Of a stretch of DNA of 64,000 nt, positions 1-11,785 are shown in pieces. The position numbers were made by a program, and so were the translations under genes. The first letter of the stretch is position 1. Every line of letters begins with the position of its first letter. Source of the stretch: Taenia hydatigena (Eukaryota; Platyhelminthes; Cestoda; Cyclophyllidea; Taeniidae); the NCBI GenBank assembly GCA_036345935.2, contig JADWOT020000009.1:13280818-13344817 (forward strand). Reading direction: 5' to 3'. The notes under the pieces were generated by a model. It saw only the letters and a list, made by a program, of their open reading frames with translations, did not search any database and was not told the origin of the DNA.

Positions 1-306
1 CCTTTAGGGAATGTCGCCACAACATTTCTAGCGAGCATTTTTAACACCGTTTCAAAAGGCAAAATGGCAGGAGAGAAACATATTATCGCAAAGCACGATC
101 ATTCATTGCATGCACAGCGAAGTTTCTTTCTACGCCTGGAATTAGGGTATGTATAAGCTGATTCATTATGTGCTGCTCGTGCTTTCCTGATTTCTGTTCA
201 CCTTGCATCACTCACTTTGGCAGTCGAACCCTCCTCGATAGCAATTCGCTTCATGATCATTTTGAAGGCAGCTTTGTTTTCATTGGCTGGAGGCTAGTGC
301 CCCGTC

Positions 307-314
307 TATATATA
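307..314 (+). promoter_or_regulatory. TATA box of EXOSC10-like copy 1
   Basis: TATATATA lies 40 bp before the ATG at 354, in a stretch otherwise not AT-rich. The same box recurs in front of copy 2 (56604-56611, minus) and copy 3 (58828-58835). This spacing predicts a very short 5' leader. That it is the real promoter is inference, supported by a phase-0 first exon that starts just downstream. Confidence 0.6.
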
Positions 315-353
315 CGTGATGCTCACTCGCGCTGTCTCAGTACTGTCATCGAG

Positions 354-3300
354 ATGCATGAGAACGGTTGTGGTGAAGACGATGCAGCAGACGCCTCACG
401 ATGTCTCCTTCCTGTAAGATGAATAAACGTTGTGATTTTGTTGATGATAGACTGCGATTCCTATTGATACCAAAGCTGGATTGCCCACCAACTCCACTCC
501 TGTCCGGCCACAAGATTTCTTCGCTCGTCGACCGGACAACAGTTACGCACCGTTCGTGCCAACTTTGAATTCAAAACCAAATGCAATCGTCCACTTGCAA
601 GGTGTTTATCTCGCCTCGTTTCAAACAGATAACTTGGAGTTTTGAGGCTTCCTATCTAATGCGCGTTGTTCTTTTAGATTGCACTTTTGAAGCAGATCCC
701 CAAACTGGTGATTACATGCACCCCTATCTATCAGAGCTGGAGGCGTACGGAAGGAGCTTAGGGCAGTACGAATATGACAGCACCACACCGAATGCAAGGC
801 CACTTTCTCTGGAGGAAACACCACTGGATATCATCGAGACCGTGGACGGCCTAAGTAATATGTTGGCGGAATTGAGTACAGCGGCAGAAATTGCTGTTGA
901 TCTAGAAGTAAGTAGCGTCGTAATGCAGCATGCTTTTGCTCCATGTACCTTTAGGCTAGAAGCCTTGTAATTGTTGCCTCTTTCGATAACAGCACCACAG
1001 TTACCGCACATTCCTGGGCATGACATGCCTCATCCAGCTGTCTACGCGTACCAAGGATTACATTGTTGATGCCCTTGCTCTTCATGACCACCTCGACCAA
1101 TTGAACTATGTGTTCACTGATCCGAGGCTTGTGAAGGTACTTCACGGCTCCGATTTGGACCTCATGTGGCTGCAACGAGACTTCGGTGTGTACATGGTGA
1201 ATCTCTTCGACACTGGACAGGCAGCTCGGGCACTGCGTTTTCCGCGATTTTGCCTTGCTTACCTACTGCAGTACTTTGTTGGCTTTCTTCCTAACAAAGC
1301 ACTCCAGGTGGCCGATTGGAGAACAAGGTGAGTTCATAGTGAACGCCACCGTGAGGTGCGTGTAGCTGCTGCTGCTGCTGCTGCTGCTGCGGCTACGGCT
1401 GCTGTGGCTGCAGCTGCGGCTGCAGAATATCCCATTGGGGAAGTGAAGACTTCGCAAGCCACAATTACTTACTCTCACTTATTGGCTTATTCAGTACTTG
1501 GGGACATGCTGTATTGTGCTAGTCTTTCATGATACACTCTCCTCACTACATCCCTTATCCTTGGTGCTGAGGTAGTCATTTGGTAGTTAATGCAAGTGTC
1601 TCAGCTGACGCTGTGGGATGTTGCATGGCCCAGGCCCAGGAGCCTATCATGAATGCTTCTATGTCTGTGATGCATAAGGACTAAATTATTACACGTTTGG
1701 ACGGCATGATGGGAGGCACTCGTAGTGGAGGCAAGGGTCAGCTTATGTTGCGTAATGAATTGCCTAGTCTGCTATGATGTTGTAATAGGCAGTGCCACTT
1801 CTTGGGGCTATTGTGGGCATTTTCTGCGCTTAGACCTCTTCCCAAGGAGATGATGAACTATGCTCGCTCAGATACGCACTATCTGCTCTACGTGGCTGAG
1901 GTGCTTCGCGGCATGTTAGCTGATCAAGGTCTCCTCACTGAGGTCCTACAACGCAGTCAGCAGCTTTGTCTGCGTGTACGTATCACTCTTCTGCTTTACC
2001 TATTCGGCACTCTCCATTTTCTTTGACTGCTCTCCTTCTTGTTGTTTTCTCACATTAGATTTACAAGAAACCGCAGTTTAACGCATTGGAGTATCTGTCG
2101 AAATCGCATGCGGTGGTGAGGGAGTCTCTGGACAAGCGTCAGCTCTACGCTCTCAAGTATCTGTGCATATTGCGAGACATCATTGCACGAAATGAGGACG
2201 AAAGTCACGGGTATGCTCCCCAATCTCTCCTTATCATGCCTCTTTGTGGCCACTCACAGGCATTGCAGCACTTCAAAATAATAGCATAACGGTCGCTGAT
2301 TGAACATTGGGCATTTGAAAGGTGCTATTATTACCGTGGTTGACATGGTTTGGCTCTTGTGCTAGGTAGGGTGTTTTGGGATGGAGGGTGTAGGAGCGGC
2401 TTAAATGCTGTGCCTTCTCAACAAATTGTCGTTTTAGCGCCATTATGGGGTAGGTGTGCTTAGTTGGTTGTTTCGTTCCACTTCATCATGCGTGTGAAGA
2501 GGCGGAATGACAGATCGACATGCGACGGCTAACTGCTCTTAAAACTTTCTACTTGGTGATGTGAATGCAAGTGCTCATTCACTTCTACTCAGTCAGCATA
2601 TCTGTGAAGAGTGCATACAACCCCACTTTCGGGCTGGCTGTATCAACTCGTGTCATCATGTGTAGACAATCCATAGGGAGAAGCGTTGCATTCAATCAGA
2701 GGCGGTGGTTTGTCGGATGTTTGGAGTAGTGCGTTTAAAGTCGTCGAAGGTGTTGAATACAAGTCGTCAGGGTGGGAGAGCATTGTTAAGACTGGATGAT
2801 AGAAGACTGAATCTACTAAATCTTTATCTTTCCCTTCGTTTTTAGCTTCGTCCTTCCCAATCGCATACTACATCAAATAGCTGCACTGCTGACCACGTAA
2901 GTCCCTTTGCATGATTTACTCTGAGGTTCTACTGCTCGTAGTTAGTAGCACAAGCATTCATGTGTGTTGTGTGTAGGGAGAGAAGTGGGATGTACGCGTG
3001 CTGCAATCTTCGGGTACCACCGCTGTTGCACAAATACGTGTGGCAATTTCACGAAGTTGTTCTCAGTGCTAGAAGTGGCAGTCATGTGGAGCAGGTAATC
3101 TTCATTGCGTGTCCTATGCAAGTGCTCAATTAGCAGTGCTCCATCGTCAGCTTTTGCTGTTTTCTACAGGAAATTGATGCCGATATAGCCGTAGTGGGAT
3201 CAGTGACTGCGGCAACGTCAACCATCAATGTGGTGCCCTCATATATCATTTCACCACGCTCGGCTGCTGAGCAAGCGCTCGCTTCGAACGACTTCTGCGT

Positions 3301-3619
3301 TGCATCACCTCAACAGCCGCGAATTAACTGGGCACCCTCTGTGTTTGGACACGCACTTCCCCACCGACCTCAATCTCTGAGACCGTTCTTTGAGGCAATC
3401 ATGAATGGCAGTCGATTCATGTTGTAGATGGCACTGTAATGCCCTTTGAGTTGAGTCATAAGGTAGTGCTTTGCTAAACATGCCACTGTAAATGTCCCTT
3501 TGCAGACTGCGGATGGTGCCGGGCCGATTGAAGTAGTAGAACCAACGTTATGGTGGAAGAGAGCCCGTCCTTCATATCAACAGCACTTCCCACTGCCAGC
3601 GAAGAAGAATGGTGAATGA
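354..3619 (+). CDS. EXOSC10: EXOSC10/Rrp6-like 3'-5' exonuclease, copy 1, one splice donor damaged
   Basis: This encodes the nuclear-exosome 3'-5' exoribonuclease of the DEDD-Y type, which trims and degrades nuclear RNA. The exons are 354-413, 451-601, 678-907, 993-1327, 1834-1975, 2059-2210, 2846-2896, 2977-3094, 3170-3394 and 3506-3619. They are phase-consistent and give 525 residues if all join. Visible motifs are Exo I VDLE (D145, E147), Exo II HGSDLD (D201), Exo III YARSD (Y268, D272), QxADWR before Exo III, and an HRDC-like region at about 328-408 ending ACCNLRVPPL. The start fits the TATA box and a 37-bp first intron. Full-length animal EXOSC10 is nearer 880 residues, so the PMC2NT region and the basic tail are absent. 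In this copy the donor after 3394 reads GC, not GT as in copies 2 and 3. Reading through gives a stop at 3425-3427. It also has unusual residues in conserved places (VADWRTR). It may be a decaying copy. Confidence 0.85.
1365..1425 (+). repeat. CTG/CGG-rich microsatellite in intron of EXOSC10-like copy 1
   Basis: A run of about eight CTG units is followed by interrupted GCTGCGGCTACGG motifs inside the intron 1328-1833. Copies 2 and 3 have a tract 12 bp shorter in total at the same place, so the array has changed length between copies. Confidence 0.8.
3395..3400 (+). other. Mutated 5' splice site (GT to GC) in copy 1
   Basis: After exon end TTTGAG the sequence is gcaatc. The same site is gtaagc in copy 2 (53530-53535, minus) and copy 3 (61903-61908). 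A GC donor can work when the rest of the site is strong, but +4 to +6 have also changed (agc to atc), so normal splicing is doubtful. Confidence 0.75.
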
Positions 3620-6600
3620 GACATTTGCGACAATGAGGCTGAGCTAGCCGAGTGGTCCTCTGTGTGCATCCTGTTTCCAAATGTATCTGAGACAACATGA
3701 GAAAGCCTAATTTGTGCTCAAAGCCTTCTAGTCAAGCTGAATTGGCAAACGAAGTGGCAGTGTAGTGTAGCTAAGTCTAACTTACTCAAACTACCGTTTC
3801 TTTTGCTTACTGCAGCGCAACGGGTAACGCCTAGCAAGCGGTTGTAATGCAGTATGTAAGCTGATGGTTTCGCGTTTGTAAAAGCACTGTGAGGGCACGC
3901 GCATGTGATAGGGGTGTAAGTAGGAAAATGAATCGGTGACTCACTGCAGAAGACTTGGATGTAGTGGGCAAAGTTATGTTCTCGGTAGGCTCTCTCATTC
4001 GATGCCTGAGGAAAGCATTGAGCATCAGCATAAGAGGAGGGAAGCTGTGCTTCGAATCCTCTGATGGAAGCAAACGACAGTGGTTGTGCATTTGGAAGGG
4101 TACAATGAGCTGAATTTTGAGAAGGAATGGAGGGAAAGGAACCAAATAAGGGAAGATATAAATGTATACTTAGTTCAGGCCTATGTAAGTTACAAGCAAC
4201 TGAGTAGAATTGTCTTTGCGACGATGACTATACAGCTGCAAAAGTACTTGGATGCAAAGAATGAAGAGAAGCCTGATAGTAGAGCACTTTTACAAATGAG
4301 CATTGTTTGGCCGTGGTAAGAAAGGAAGGGCTCTTGAGTATAGAGGCACCACGTCTCACGGAAATGGGCTGCAAGTCTGCATGAAGGGTGCCATGAAGCT
4401 TAACCACAACATCTGTGAGCCTAATCACTAGACGTTTCGTTTGGCGCATAAGGTTCTCTCTGGGCAAGGTCACCTGCTATTCCGTGATATGTTGACACAG
4501 AAAGCGCCACGGGCCAAACCTATACCATCATGCGCCAAGGTCGTATCCACTCTGGCTTCAGTAGTTTGGTTGCTTCTAAGCTGATGCGTGCATTGATGAG
4601 GAGATCGCGGCAGATGCTGTGTGGAAGCTGCAGCGACTCTGTTCAGGGCCGACTTCAACATCACATTGTGCGCACCACCCACGTTTCATTGTCTCACCGG
4701 TGAGGGATGCAAGCAAACCTGATGACTTTGCTTTGCGTCGAAATCGTTGATAATGCATGCTGTCGGAAGTGATGTAGGTGTTAAATAAAAAAGCGTGATG
4801 AAGGACGCGAAACGAACGAAATGCGGGAGCTAACTGTTGAAAAACTGTGCAGAAGTAAGTAGATGAGACGAGAAGGCACCAGTATGGAGGGGTGCTGGCA
4901 GAGAATGATTACGCGAAAGAGGTGTCGGCGTGCAAGTGGATCAGTCCTCGTGGGAGGGATTAAATTATCCTTACCATGATGTCAACTCGTTGGTTTTCGT
5001 CGTGTCGTCAAAATCTCCTATGTGGAGTGAAAACTCACTACAGCAACGCATTCAAAACTGTTGCCTGGTTTTTCGCCAATATCCACCAACGTGGTCCAGC
5101 ATCAGTCATTACGTGAATAATCATCGCACAAGCAAGCAGTCTTTCTTGCATAAAAACAAAGGCCTATATTTGTCAACTAGTCGACCCTCTTATGTCTAAC
5201 GCATTGCCCTTCAAATGAATGGCGTAGAACTGGTGGGGTCCCACATTGTTTCAAGCAGTCACGCTGTAAATAGTCCTGTCATGAACTGCGAAAATGTGAA
5301 CAATCGTTCATTCCAATAAGCCACACGTCGACGTGAACGAATGTTGGCAGGATGATCGTATTACCCAAGTTACAGGTCACTCGTTCCTTCCACCTATTAA
5401 TTGAAAGTTAATTCCCTTTTGGTGTCTTCGCAACTATACTGGAGAAGAGCATCGCGCAATTGTCAGATGGCAGTCACAGGCTATCGTGACTACTTCGTTG
5501 TATTTCATCCTTATGCTGTGACGCTGCAGTGGTTCACAATTCGTCCAAAAGCACCTATGCATCAATCTTTCGAGTGGATAAACACTTAGCGCTGCTTGTT
5601 GACACGTCCTTCAATGCAGTTGGAGGTAATCAGTAGCGAAAACAAGGGGGATTGCATTGCATTGCATTGCTTTAAATTTGGAAAAGTCTGAGCAAAACAA
5701 TCGGCTCTAAAGGGACAACTCTTGATCACCGTTGCGTCCTGGTTACGGGTCCATGCATGTAGCTCTCCACGCAAGCAGGCCTTATAACGTGGTGAAGGGA
5801 AACTTGGACCAACGGAGCATGATTCCAAGTTCATTTAATTGTCTTAATCACTTGCTCAGAATGGGTCAATATGCATTTATACCTTGACTTCCCATACCCC
5901 AAAGCGCTATTACGAGGGTTCGCAAAGCAGTCGCATTTAATCGACACCAATTTCGTGACATGGTAATTCGGGTGGGATCTGTGGTGTCTTTCCTGACCAG
6001 GAGATTAGCCAGGCAATTAACAATAAAATGTGGGATGCTATTTAGCCAAACGCGCCTCCTTCCAGTGTGATTCGCCCTGCATCTAAGTTGAAATGCAAAA
6101 CGTTGCTGCGAATGCAGTTTAAATGTATCACACCATTGATTACACTGAGACCAGTACCAAAGCCAGACGTGAAAGCCGCAGCTTGGAAACCTCGACAGTG
6201 GGTGCCTATGGATGCACAGTTCCACGTAGAGACCAGTTAGATATTCCATCGCATACTTCTAACACTAACAATGGTTAGGTCCTATTGGTGGTGTGCACCA
6301 CCCGCTGCATCGTGGCATCTACGCGGAACGTGCTGGTTTGAATGTCCGACCGCCAAAGCGCTCAGGTTTTCGAGCAATAATGGCCAGCGCAGATGTTAAA
6401 TGAATTCTGCAGTGTAAAGTGGAATAGAGTAATCTAGTGCAGCCGCCTAGGCTATTTCACTTTAGCTTAGCCTAGCATAAGCCAACAAAGTGTGGGAAAG
6501 CAGAGACACCTCACCAAGCGAACGGTCACCATCAACAACGAGATTGGTGGTGAAACACACGTCACTACCGACCTCAGATGCAATGCTCCCTCCACGCATC

Positions 6601-6960
6601 AACAGCCATCCCCCAATACGCACATTCATCACCCAGTCGCCCATTGCCATACCTCCATCCCTACTCTACGTCCGTTGTGGCTGTTGAACGAACAGCCGAA
6701 AGCCGAACAAGCAAAGACAAAGGAGAGACGGCTGCAGTGAGTCAAAAGGCTTCATTACAGCGACCCACCTACGCATCTCCAACACGCACAGCCAAGCCCT
6801 GCTAGTCTACTCCCAACTCTGCCTCAGCTACCCAACATGACCTGCCTACACCGCCTCAGTTGCCTTGTGAATAGAACAGGACGACATTAATGCAATCTGC
6901 AATGTGGTGTTGGAAGGGGCCCTATACAGGGCCGTTGTTGCGTTCACACACCAGCTGCAA
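3620..6960. other. 3' flank of EXOSC10-like copy 1, no recognised gene
   Basis: About 3.3 kb with no recognised product. Several open frames survive, for example 4080-4319 (+), 5586-5834 (-) and 5866-6249 (-). The last is essentially identical in arm B (50671-51063). Because whole-arm DNA identity is high, this does not show selection on protein. A short array of four ATTGC units lies near 5653-5672 and recurs in arm B. Confidence 0.6.
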
Positions 6961-6964
6961 CGTC

Positions 6965-7860
6965 TAATTCGCCATCGGCATCGACGCTATCATCACATTT
7001 TTGGGCCTCTCCTCCACGAACAACGCAGAATCACGGAGGAAAACTTGGATGCACCTAAACAGATCCTTCTGCATCCGGTGTCGAACGCTTCATCATCAAG
7101 GCCTAATTGCTTGTCACTTTACCCCTTGAGCTTGTAGATAGACGTGTTTGTGCAGTGTATGTGCACATTTTAAAACCGAACGGCTCTAACTACGGTAATA
7201 TTATAGCAGTCGGATGGAAAGGTAACTGAGCAAAATTGGAACTGTTGACGGTCACGGAAGGCTTGATAGCCCCCCATATTCTTATAATCATGAGTCATTT
7301 GCGGATTGGTGCGCACTAATAAAAGCATATTAGATGCACAATTTTGAGTGTCCGCGTACCCTCTATTCGTGCATTCTGTGCACAGTTCCACCACTCCTCT
7401 CTCATTGCTCCTTCCCCTTTCCATTTCGCACCTCTTTTCTCTTTACTTACACACTTCCTTCTACCAGGTTTCTTCGTTCCCTCCAATTTTCGGCACCTTC
7501 TCTTCTTCCAGCCCACCCAATACCTACACACCCATTAGATATTCCAACACTACTATCACAACTACTTATAGGGGAAGCTAGTAGGCTCCCTTCTCTACGT
7601 CACCTCTATTTCTCAAACATTATTCCTTACTTATTTCTGTCTCCTCAAACACCCCATTTTTCCATTCTACTTCCTCACTACCTCATTTACTCCCTCACTC
7701 CCTCCCTCCTTTTACTTCTTCATTCATTCATTCACACCTTTACCTTGCCCCTTCAGCCCTCCTCCCTTCTTTCCTCTCTCCCAATTATTCACTCAAGTAA
7801 TGCCATCCAACATTCATTTCCACCACCACCACCACTTAGAGTTGACGTATTCTAGTCAAA
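6965..7860 (+). repeat. Dispersed repeat family R (arm A copy)
   Basis: The unit begins near gccatcggcatcgacgct, includes gatagacgtgtttgtgcagt, and passes into a long C/T-rich tract on the + strand. Related copies lie at 8590-9005 (first part only), 16620-17850 and 47530-48465. The long frame at 7334-7855 is pyrimidine-rich low-complexity sequence and is not called as a gene. The family is unclassified; no terminal repeats or tRNA-like promoter were recognised. Confidence 0.8.
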
Positions 7861-8225
7861 ATGAGGAGTTCTTTTTAACTCAAAGTGACTGCCATCATTT
7901 AAGCCGTGAGTTTAACTAATGGTCAATGTTGGGCCAGCAGATGACATGGTTAATGGGCAGGGTGGTCATCTGTTATATGACTAAGACCATGCCCCAATTT
8001 CGCCCTTCCAAAGCTCAGCTTAGCGGGCAGAAAGACGATTGTCAGGCCTCGCACCCCAACATTTAAGCTTCTCACATAAGAGTCCAACTACAATAATACA
8101 AGGAGCACATATTGCAAGAGTCAAAAGCGGCTAAGGGATTATACGCCATATCGCTTCGCTTTGTCTCTCTCATCATCCTTGCATTGCGGTGGATGATAAC
8201 CATTTTGTAGACAAATTACTTGGTC
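7861..8225 (+). repeat. Dispersed repeat family D (arm A copy)
   Basis: The core gatgacatggttaatgggca followed by gggtggtcatctgttatatg recurs with changes at about 32830-33090 and 36345-36595 (same strand) and in arm B at 47158-47520 (opposite strand). It ends at the arm A breakpoint. The family is unclassified. Confidence 0.75.
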
Positions 8226-8561
8226 CAAGAGGGATCACTGACGTTGGTGTCAAGCATCGCCTCAACTACGTCAAATATCGACGACTGGGATGGTGAGCTC
8301 GTGGGTGCTTGTTGCAGCACTGACTATGTTGTGATGGCTGACGCGTGAGGTGTATGAAGTGATGCGTTGGGGGCGATGCTACAAAGAAGAGAGGGACAAT
8401 GCAGTGCTTTGCTTGTTTAGACTATCGGATTCGGTTAGGGTCACAGAGGTGACCATATTGCCCTAGCTGCGTAGGCTGGCCTCCAAGCCATGCCAGCAGC
8501 TTATTTCCCTCTCTCTGTTGAATATGTACATATTCTACCCTAGTATTCTGCCTTCTGTACA
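8226..8561 (+). mobile_element. 3' remnant of short LTR element with truncated LTR
   Basis: Internal sequence starting agagggatcactgacg matches the interior of the short LTR elements at 33910 and 37403. It is followed from 8400 by the LTR start (TGCAGTGCTTTGC, diverged from TGTAATACTTTG). The LTR breaks off near 8561 before its usual end. The 5' half is missing, having been cut at the arm A breakpoint. Confidence 0.7.
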
Positions 8562-8589
8562 ATTGGGTTTGTCACTTGAACTCCTGTCG

Positions 8590-9005
8590 AATCCATTGTT
8601 TTATTTGCTACGCATTTATAAGAAACGATGATAGTTCACCTTACTGTAATGGTCGAGGGAAAAAGAAGGAATGTGAGTAAAAAGGAAGAGGAGGATGTAT
8701 TGTTGAGACGTCAGCGTTGAAGAAATAAAAACAAAGCTGAAATTGGCATATTCCCTATCGGCATCGACCCTATCATCACATTTCTGGGTTTCCCTTCCAC
8801 GAACAACGCAGAACCACGGAAGAAAACTTGGGTGCAACTGAACAGATCCTGCTTCATCCGGTGTCGGACACTTCATCACCAAGGCCAAATTGCTTATCAC
8901 TTTGCTCCTTCTGCTTGTAGATAGACGTGTTTGTGCAGTGTATGTGCACATTTTAAAACGGAATCTCCCTAGCTACGGAACTATTGTAGTAGTTAGGCGA
9001 AAAAG
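8590..9005 (+). repeat. Dispersed repeat family R, partial copy
   Basis: Matches 16620-17060 over most of its length, including the block ending gatagacgtgtttgtgcagt. On the minus strand both copies keep an open frame (8616-8951 and 16652-16933) sharing the words STPDE or TPDE, VQLHPS, PPWFCVVRGRE or PWFCVVRGRE, QKCDD and VDAD. The R copies in arms A and B have stops in this frame. It may once have coded, but the product is not recognised. Confidence 0.7.
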
Positions 9006-9007
9006 AA

Positions 9008-9689
9008 ACTAAGCATCACAATGTAGTCAGTGCTGCAACAAGCATCCACGAGTTAACCATGCCAGTCGCCGACATTTGACGCGATTGAAGCCAGGCTTCA
9101 CACCCACGTCAGTGATCCCTCCTGGTAGTGCATTGAACTTGGAGTTTCATTTGGCCTGGGAACATATTTTAGAATAAGAGGTTCTGCTGACCATCAGTAT
9201 GTCCGTGGGGAGACGTTAGCACACCGATCTCCTTAAGCAAGTATATTTAGGGCAATCTTGAGAACAAAAGCTTTCTAGGTGGTCCATGTCTAGTGTCGCT
9301 TTAGCTGTTAATACCTTTCTTGTAGAACACGGAGATGGCATAGGTGCCCAAGGTGGGTGTCGTTCTTAGCCCTTCTGCTATACGAAGTCAGGGATACTCC
9401 CATCCAAAGCACATGCACCTCTTTCGCATCGCTGCTATATGCCACAGGTGGTATGGATCGGGATAGATACCCTATAGAGTCACGTCTGCTTTCCGCTGCG
9501 ACCAATGTTGAGTGTTGAAGTTCCCTTGAGGACAAAAAAGGCAAACTACCAAGGCAGAATATATTTGTTCAACAGGCAGAGGAAATGAACTGTTGGCATG
9601 GCTCGGAGGCCAGCCAGCACAGCTAGGGCAATTTGGCCGCCTCTATGACCCTGACCGAAATCGGTAGTTCAAACAAACAATGTATTACA
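9008..9689 (-). mobile_element. 5' part of short LTR element (LTR plus leader)
   Basis: Read on the minus strand, it starts TGTAATACATTG at 9689, runs through a full LTR, then the leader and first internal block (ctgacgtgggtgtgaagcc), and stops near 9008. It mirrors the fragment at 8226-8561 across a family R copy, so the two may be parts of one broken element or an inverted pair. Confidence 0.7.
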
Positions 9690-10179
9690 ATGGTGCCCGG
9701 TTGTTGGTGTTTATTCCACAAAAACCGCACACAAGTCAACAGTTGTATTAGCAGGATTGGGGTTTCACTTAGGTCTTAACCACCGAGGGGGCCAAACAGG
9801 AAGAGAGAAGAGAGAGAGGTGGCGTCCATCTAATACTGGTGATGAAACAGTAAATAGTAACGAAGGAAGGAACACTTGTCAGTTGACATCACGCTTGTAT
9901 TAATGAGAGGGGAGGAGGAGGAATGTGGTTTGCTCAAGTGAAGACACCACCAACAACAAGTGTTTTCCATTATAACTCGTCGAGACGAATGGAGAAACGG
10001 TGCACCAAGTAACAGCAAGTATAAGGTAGATGATGAATGCCTGCACTCACTTCGCCTCTCGTCCTGGTGGTCCAAAAACACCGTATGTTGGCACGACGAA
10101 AGAGAGTGCACCAAATCCGTTGAGACGTTGTGGTGAGTGGCCATGATTGCTCTTGTTGCATGGATGATGATGATGATGG
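9690..10179 (+). repeat. Dispersed repeat family H, partial copy
   Basis: Blocks such as gaggtggcgtccatctaata and cacttgtcagttgacatcac, with a GGA-rich stretch after them, match the larger H copies at 20801-22050 and 43352-44640 and the inverted ones at 33100-33909 and 36600-37402. It ends in a short GAT/GGT run before an LTR. Confidence 0.65.
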
Positions 10180-10366
10180 TGGTAATGCTTCGTTAGTTTG
10201 AACTACCGGTATCGGTCAGGGTCACAGAGGTGACCACGTTGTTCTGGCTGCGTAGGCTGGCCTCCGGGCCTTGCCACCAGCTCATTTCCCTCTGTCTCTT
10301 AAACAAGTATTTTCTACCGTAGTATTCTGCCTGCTTTTGCCTTTAAGGGAGTTTCGGGACGCTACA
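10180..10366 (+). mobile_element. LTR fragment, family 1, plus orientation
   Basis: Contains accggtatcggtcagggtca and ends ttcgggacgctaca, as in the complete LTRs at 20615-20800 and 34616-34813. The 5' edge is degraded (TGGTAATGCTTCG). A GGT-rich leader start follows, with no clear internal region, so this is a solo or broken LTR. Confidence 0.65.
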
Positions 10367-11785
10367 ATGGTGGTGGTGTTGGTGGTGGGAATGTCGGAAG
10401 AAGTGAAGGCTCGTCAATCAACTAGGTGCTGTTGCACTGAATAACCGCACAGCAAATACCTACACTTCTCATGGTGGTGACGCCTCAGACGAGGAGGAGG
10501 AGGAGGTGATACATCTAAGTACCTAATTAAAGGGATGAAAGAAGGAGACGACCGAGTGCACTGATCGATTGAGCCTATACCGTGCGACTGCCTGTATCTA
10601 TCGTCGCGACTCCTCTCACCCACTCCATTGTCCGCTACACTCACCCACACTTCCACCATCCAGTGCGTGGACAACCTACTGGCTGCTGAGGTCAGCATAC
10701 CAAGGCAGTCGAAATTGCTGAGACCTGGGGTTGGAGAAAGTGGGAAGAGAATGGACAATTTGGTTTGTGTGTGCATACGTTCATTCCAGCAACGCATCTT
10801 GCAGACCCGCTGAGGTGAAGCCAAAAGGAGAAGCATTGTGAAGGAAGGGGCAGTTGTGTGTTTGACAGTCAGATCAAGACACTAAAAGGTCGATCGGTCG
10901 GTGTGTGTCAGATGGATAGCTAGATAATCAGACGGGTATGCATCACACAGAGAGGGAAAGAGGCATAGCTAATTTCACCTCTCCACCCAACCAAACCACC
11001 CTTAACACTACCGCTGCTACTAGTACAAAGTAAATGAAGAGGCAATGGAAAAGTTGTCAATTGGATGAATTATGATAAATGAACAGTAGTTCTTGCCAAT
11101 TTACTCAGGTGCCTCAGGAGTAGAAGGGTCAAACACGCGCCTCTGCTCATATCAATGGGGCCGATCCAAAGAGCCTGGGCCACACGACAAGAGAAATATT
11201 CGTAGTGATGATAAATAACAACATCAGCAGTGACAGTGGTAAGGCATTCAAGGGAGCACGGAGACCACGATGGGACTACTAATGCACCTACAACTACCGC
11301 TGCTATTATTGCAACACGCTACAGTAGAGGAAGTGAACACGTCTGTTCCAAAAATAACCAAATCAACTGCCTCACTCAACGGCACGAGCAGCACACGAAG
11401 ACATCCAAACAGACAGTATCAGTGGCAGTCGACGCAGCACGGTAATACAAACGCTCGCTTGAGATTCACACACACAAGCAGACCACTACGGGGGATAATG
11501 GAACGAGAAAAGCCTTGAACTAAGGTTCTACTAACCTTTTTAACCACCAACCTTAAAACCATTTCCACTATATCGCCTCCAACCGGCGCAGGTACAAAAG
11601 AACCAAATCCACGAAGAATACGAGATGACAAGTCGTATCGAAGTGGGTGGATTGAAAATAACAAATGTCTTGGAAATACTAATGCACAATTTAATTTCAT
11701 TGAGTTTCTCCCCTCCTTCTGCGCGTCCTCCTCCTCCTCCTCCTCGTTTAGGAGTGTTTCCACACCCCTTGACAACACTAACGAG
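10367..11785. other. Repeat-rich intergenic DNA
   Basis: No gene is recognised. It has a GAG-rich run near 10493-10507 and a segment at about 11340-11465 that recurs at 49160-49280 (shared words ctcactcaacggcacgagca and cagtggcagtcgacg). The reading frames here look like chance frames. Confidence 0.55.

Larger units (their letters stand above)
1..8225 (+). repeat. Arm A of a large inverted repeat
   Basis: Position p in this arm pairs with about 56918 minus p on the opposite strand near the start, and the match runs to about 8225 against 47158. The arm carries the EXOSC10-like gene, about 3 kb of sequence 3' of it, and then dispersed repeats. The paired region is longer (47158-56918) mainly because arm B has about 1.5 kb extra between 48466 and 49969. 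The inner edge of A is sharp: after the shared sequence ending acttggtcca, A continues into an LTR-element fragment while B continues into unrelated DNA. The outer edge of A lies beyond the window. Confidence 0.93.

Noticed and set aside
3794..4145. Extra 3' exons of the exonuclease gene after the stop at 3617-3619
   Set aside because: Acceptor-like AGs exist (for example near 3814 and 3949), but the frames after them are short or stop quickly and do not resemble the EXOSC10 tail.
5866..6249. 127-codon minus frame also present at 50671-51063
   Set aside because: The DNA of the two arms is nearly identical here, so frame conservation carries no information; no splice sites or known motifs.
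7334..7855. 173-codon + strand frame, and 17172-17750 and 47623-48213 like it
   Set aside because: It is C/T-rich low-complexity sequence (runs of S, L, P, H); the three copies differ by frameshifts, so the frames arise from composition.
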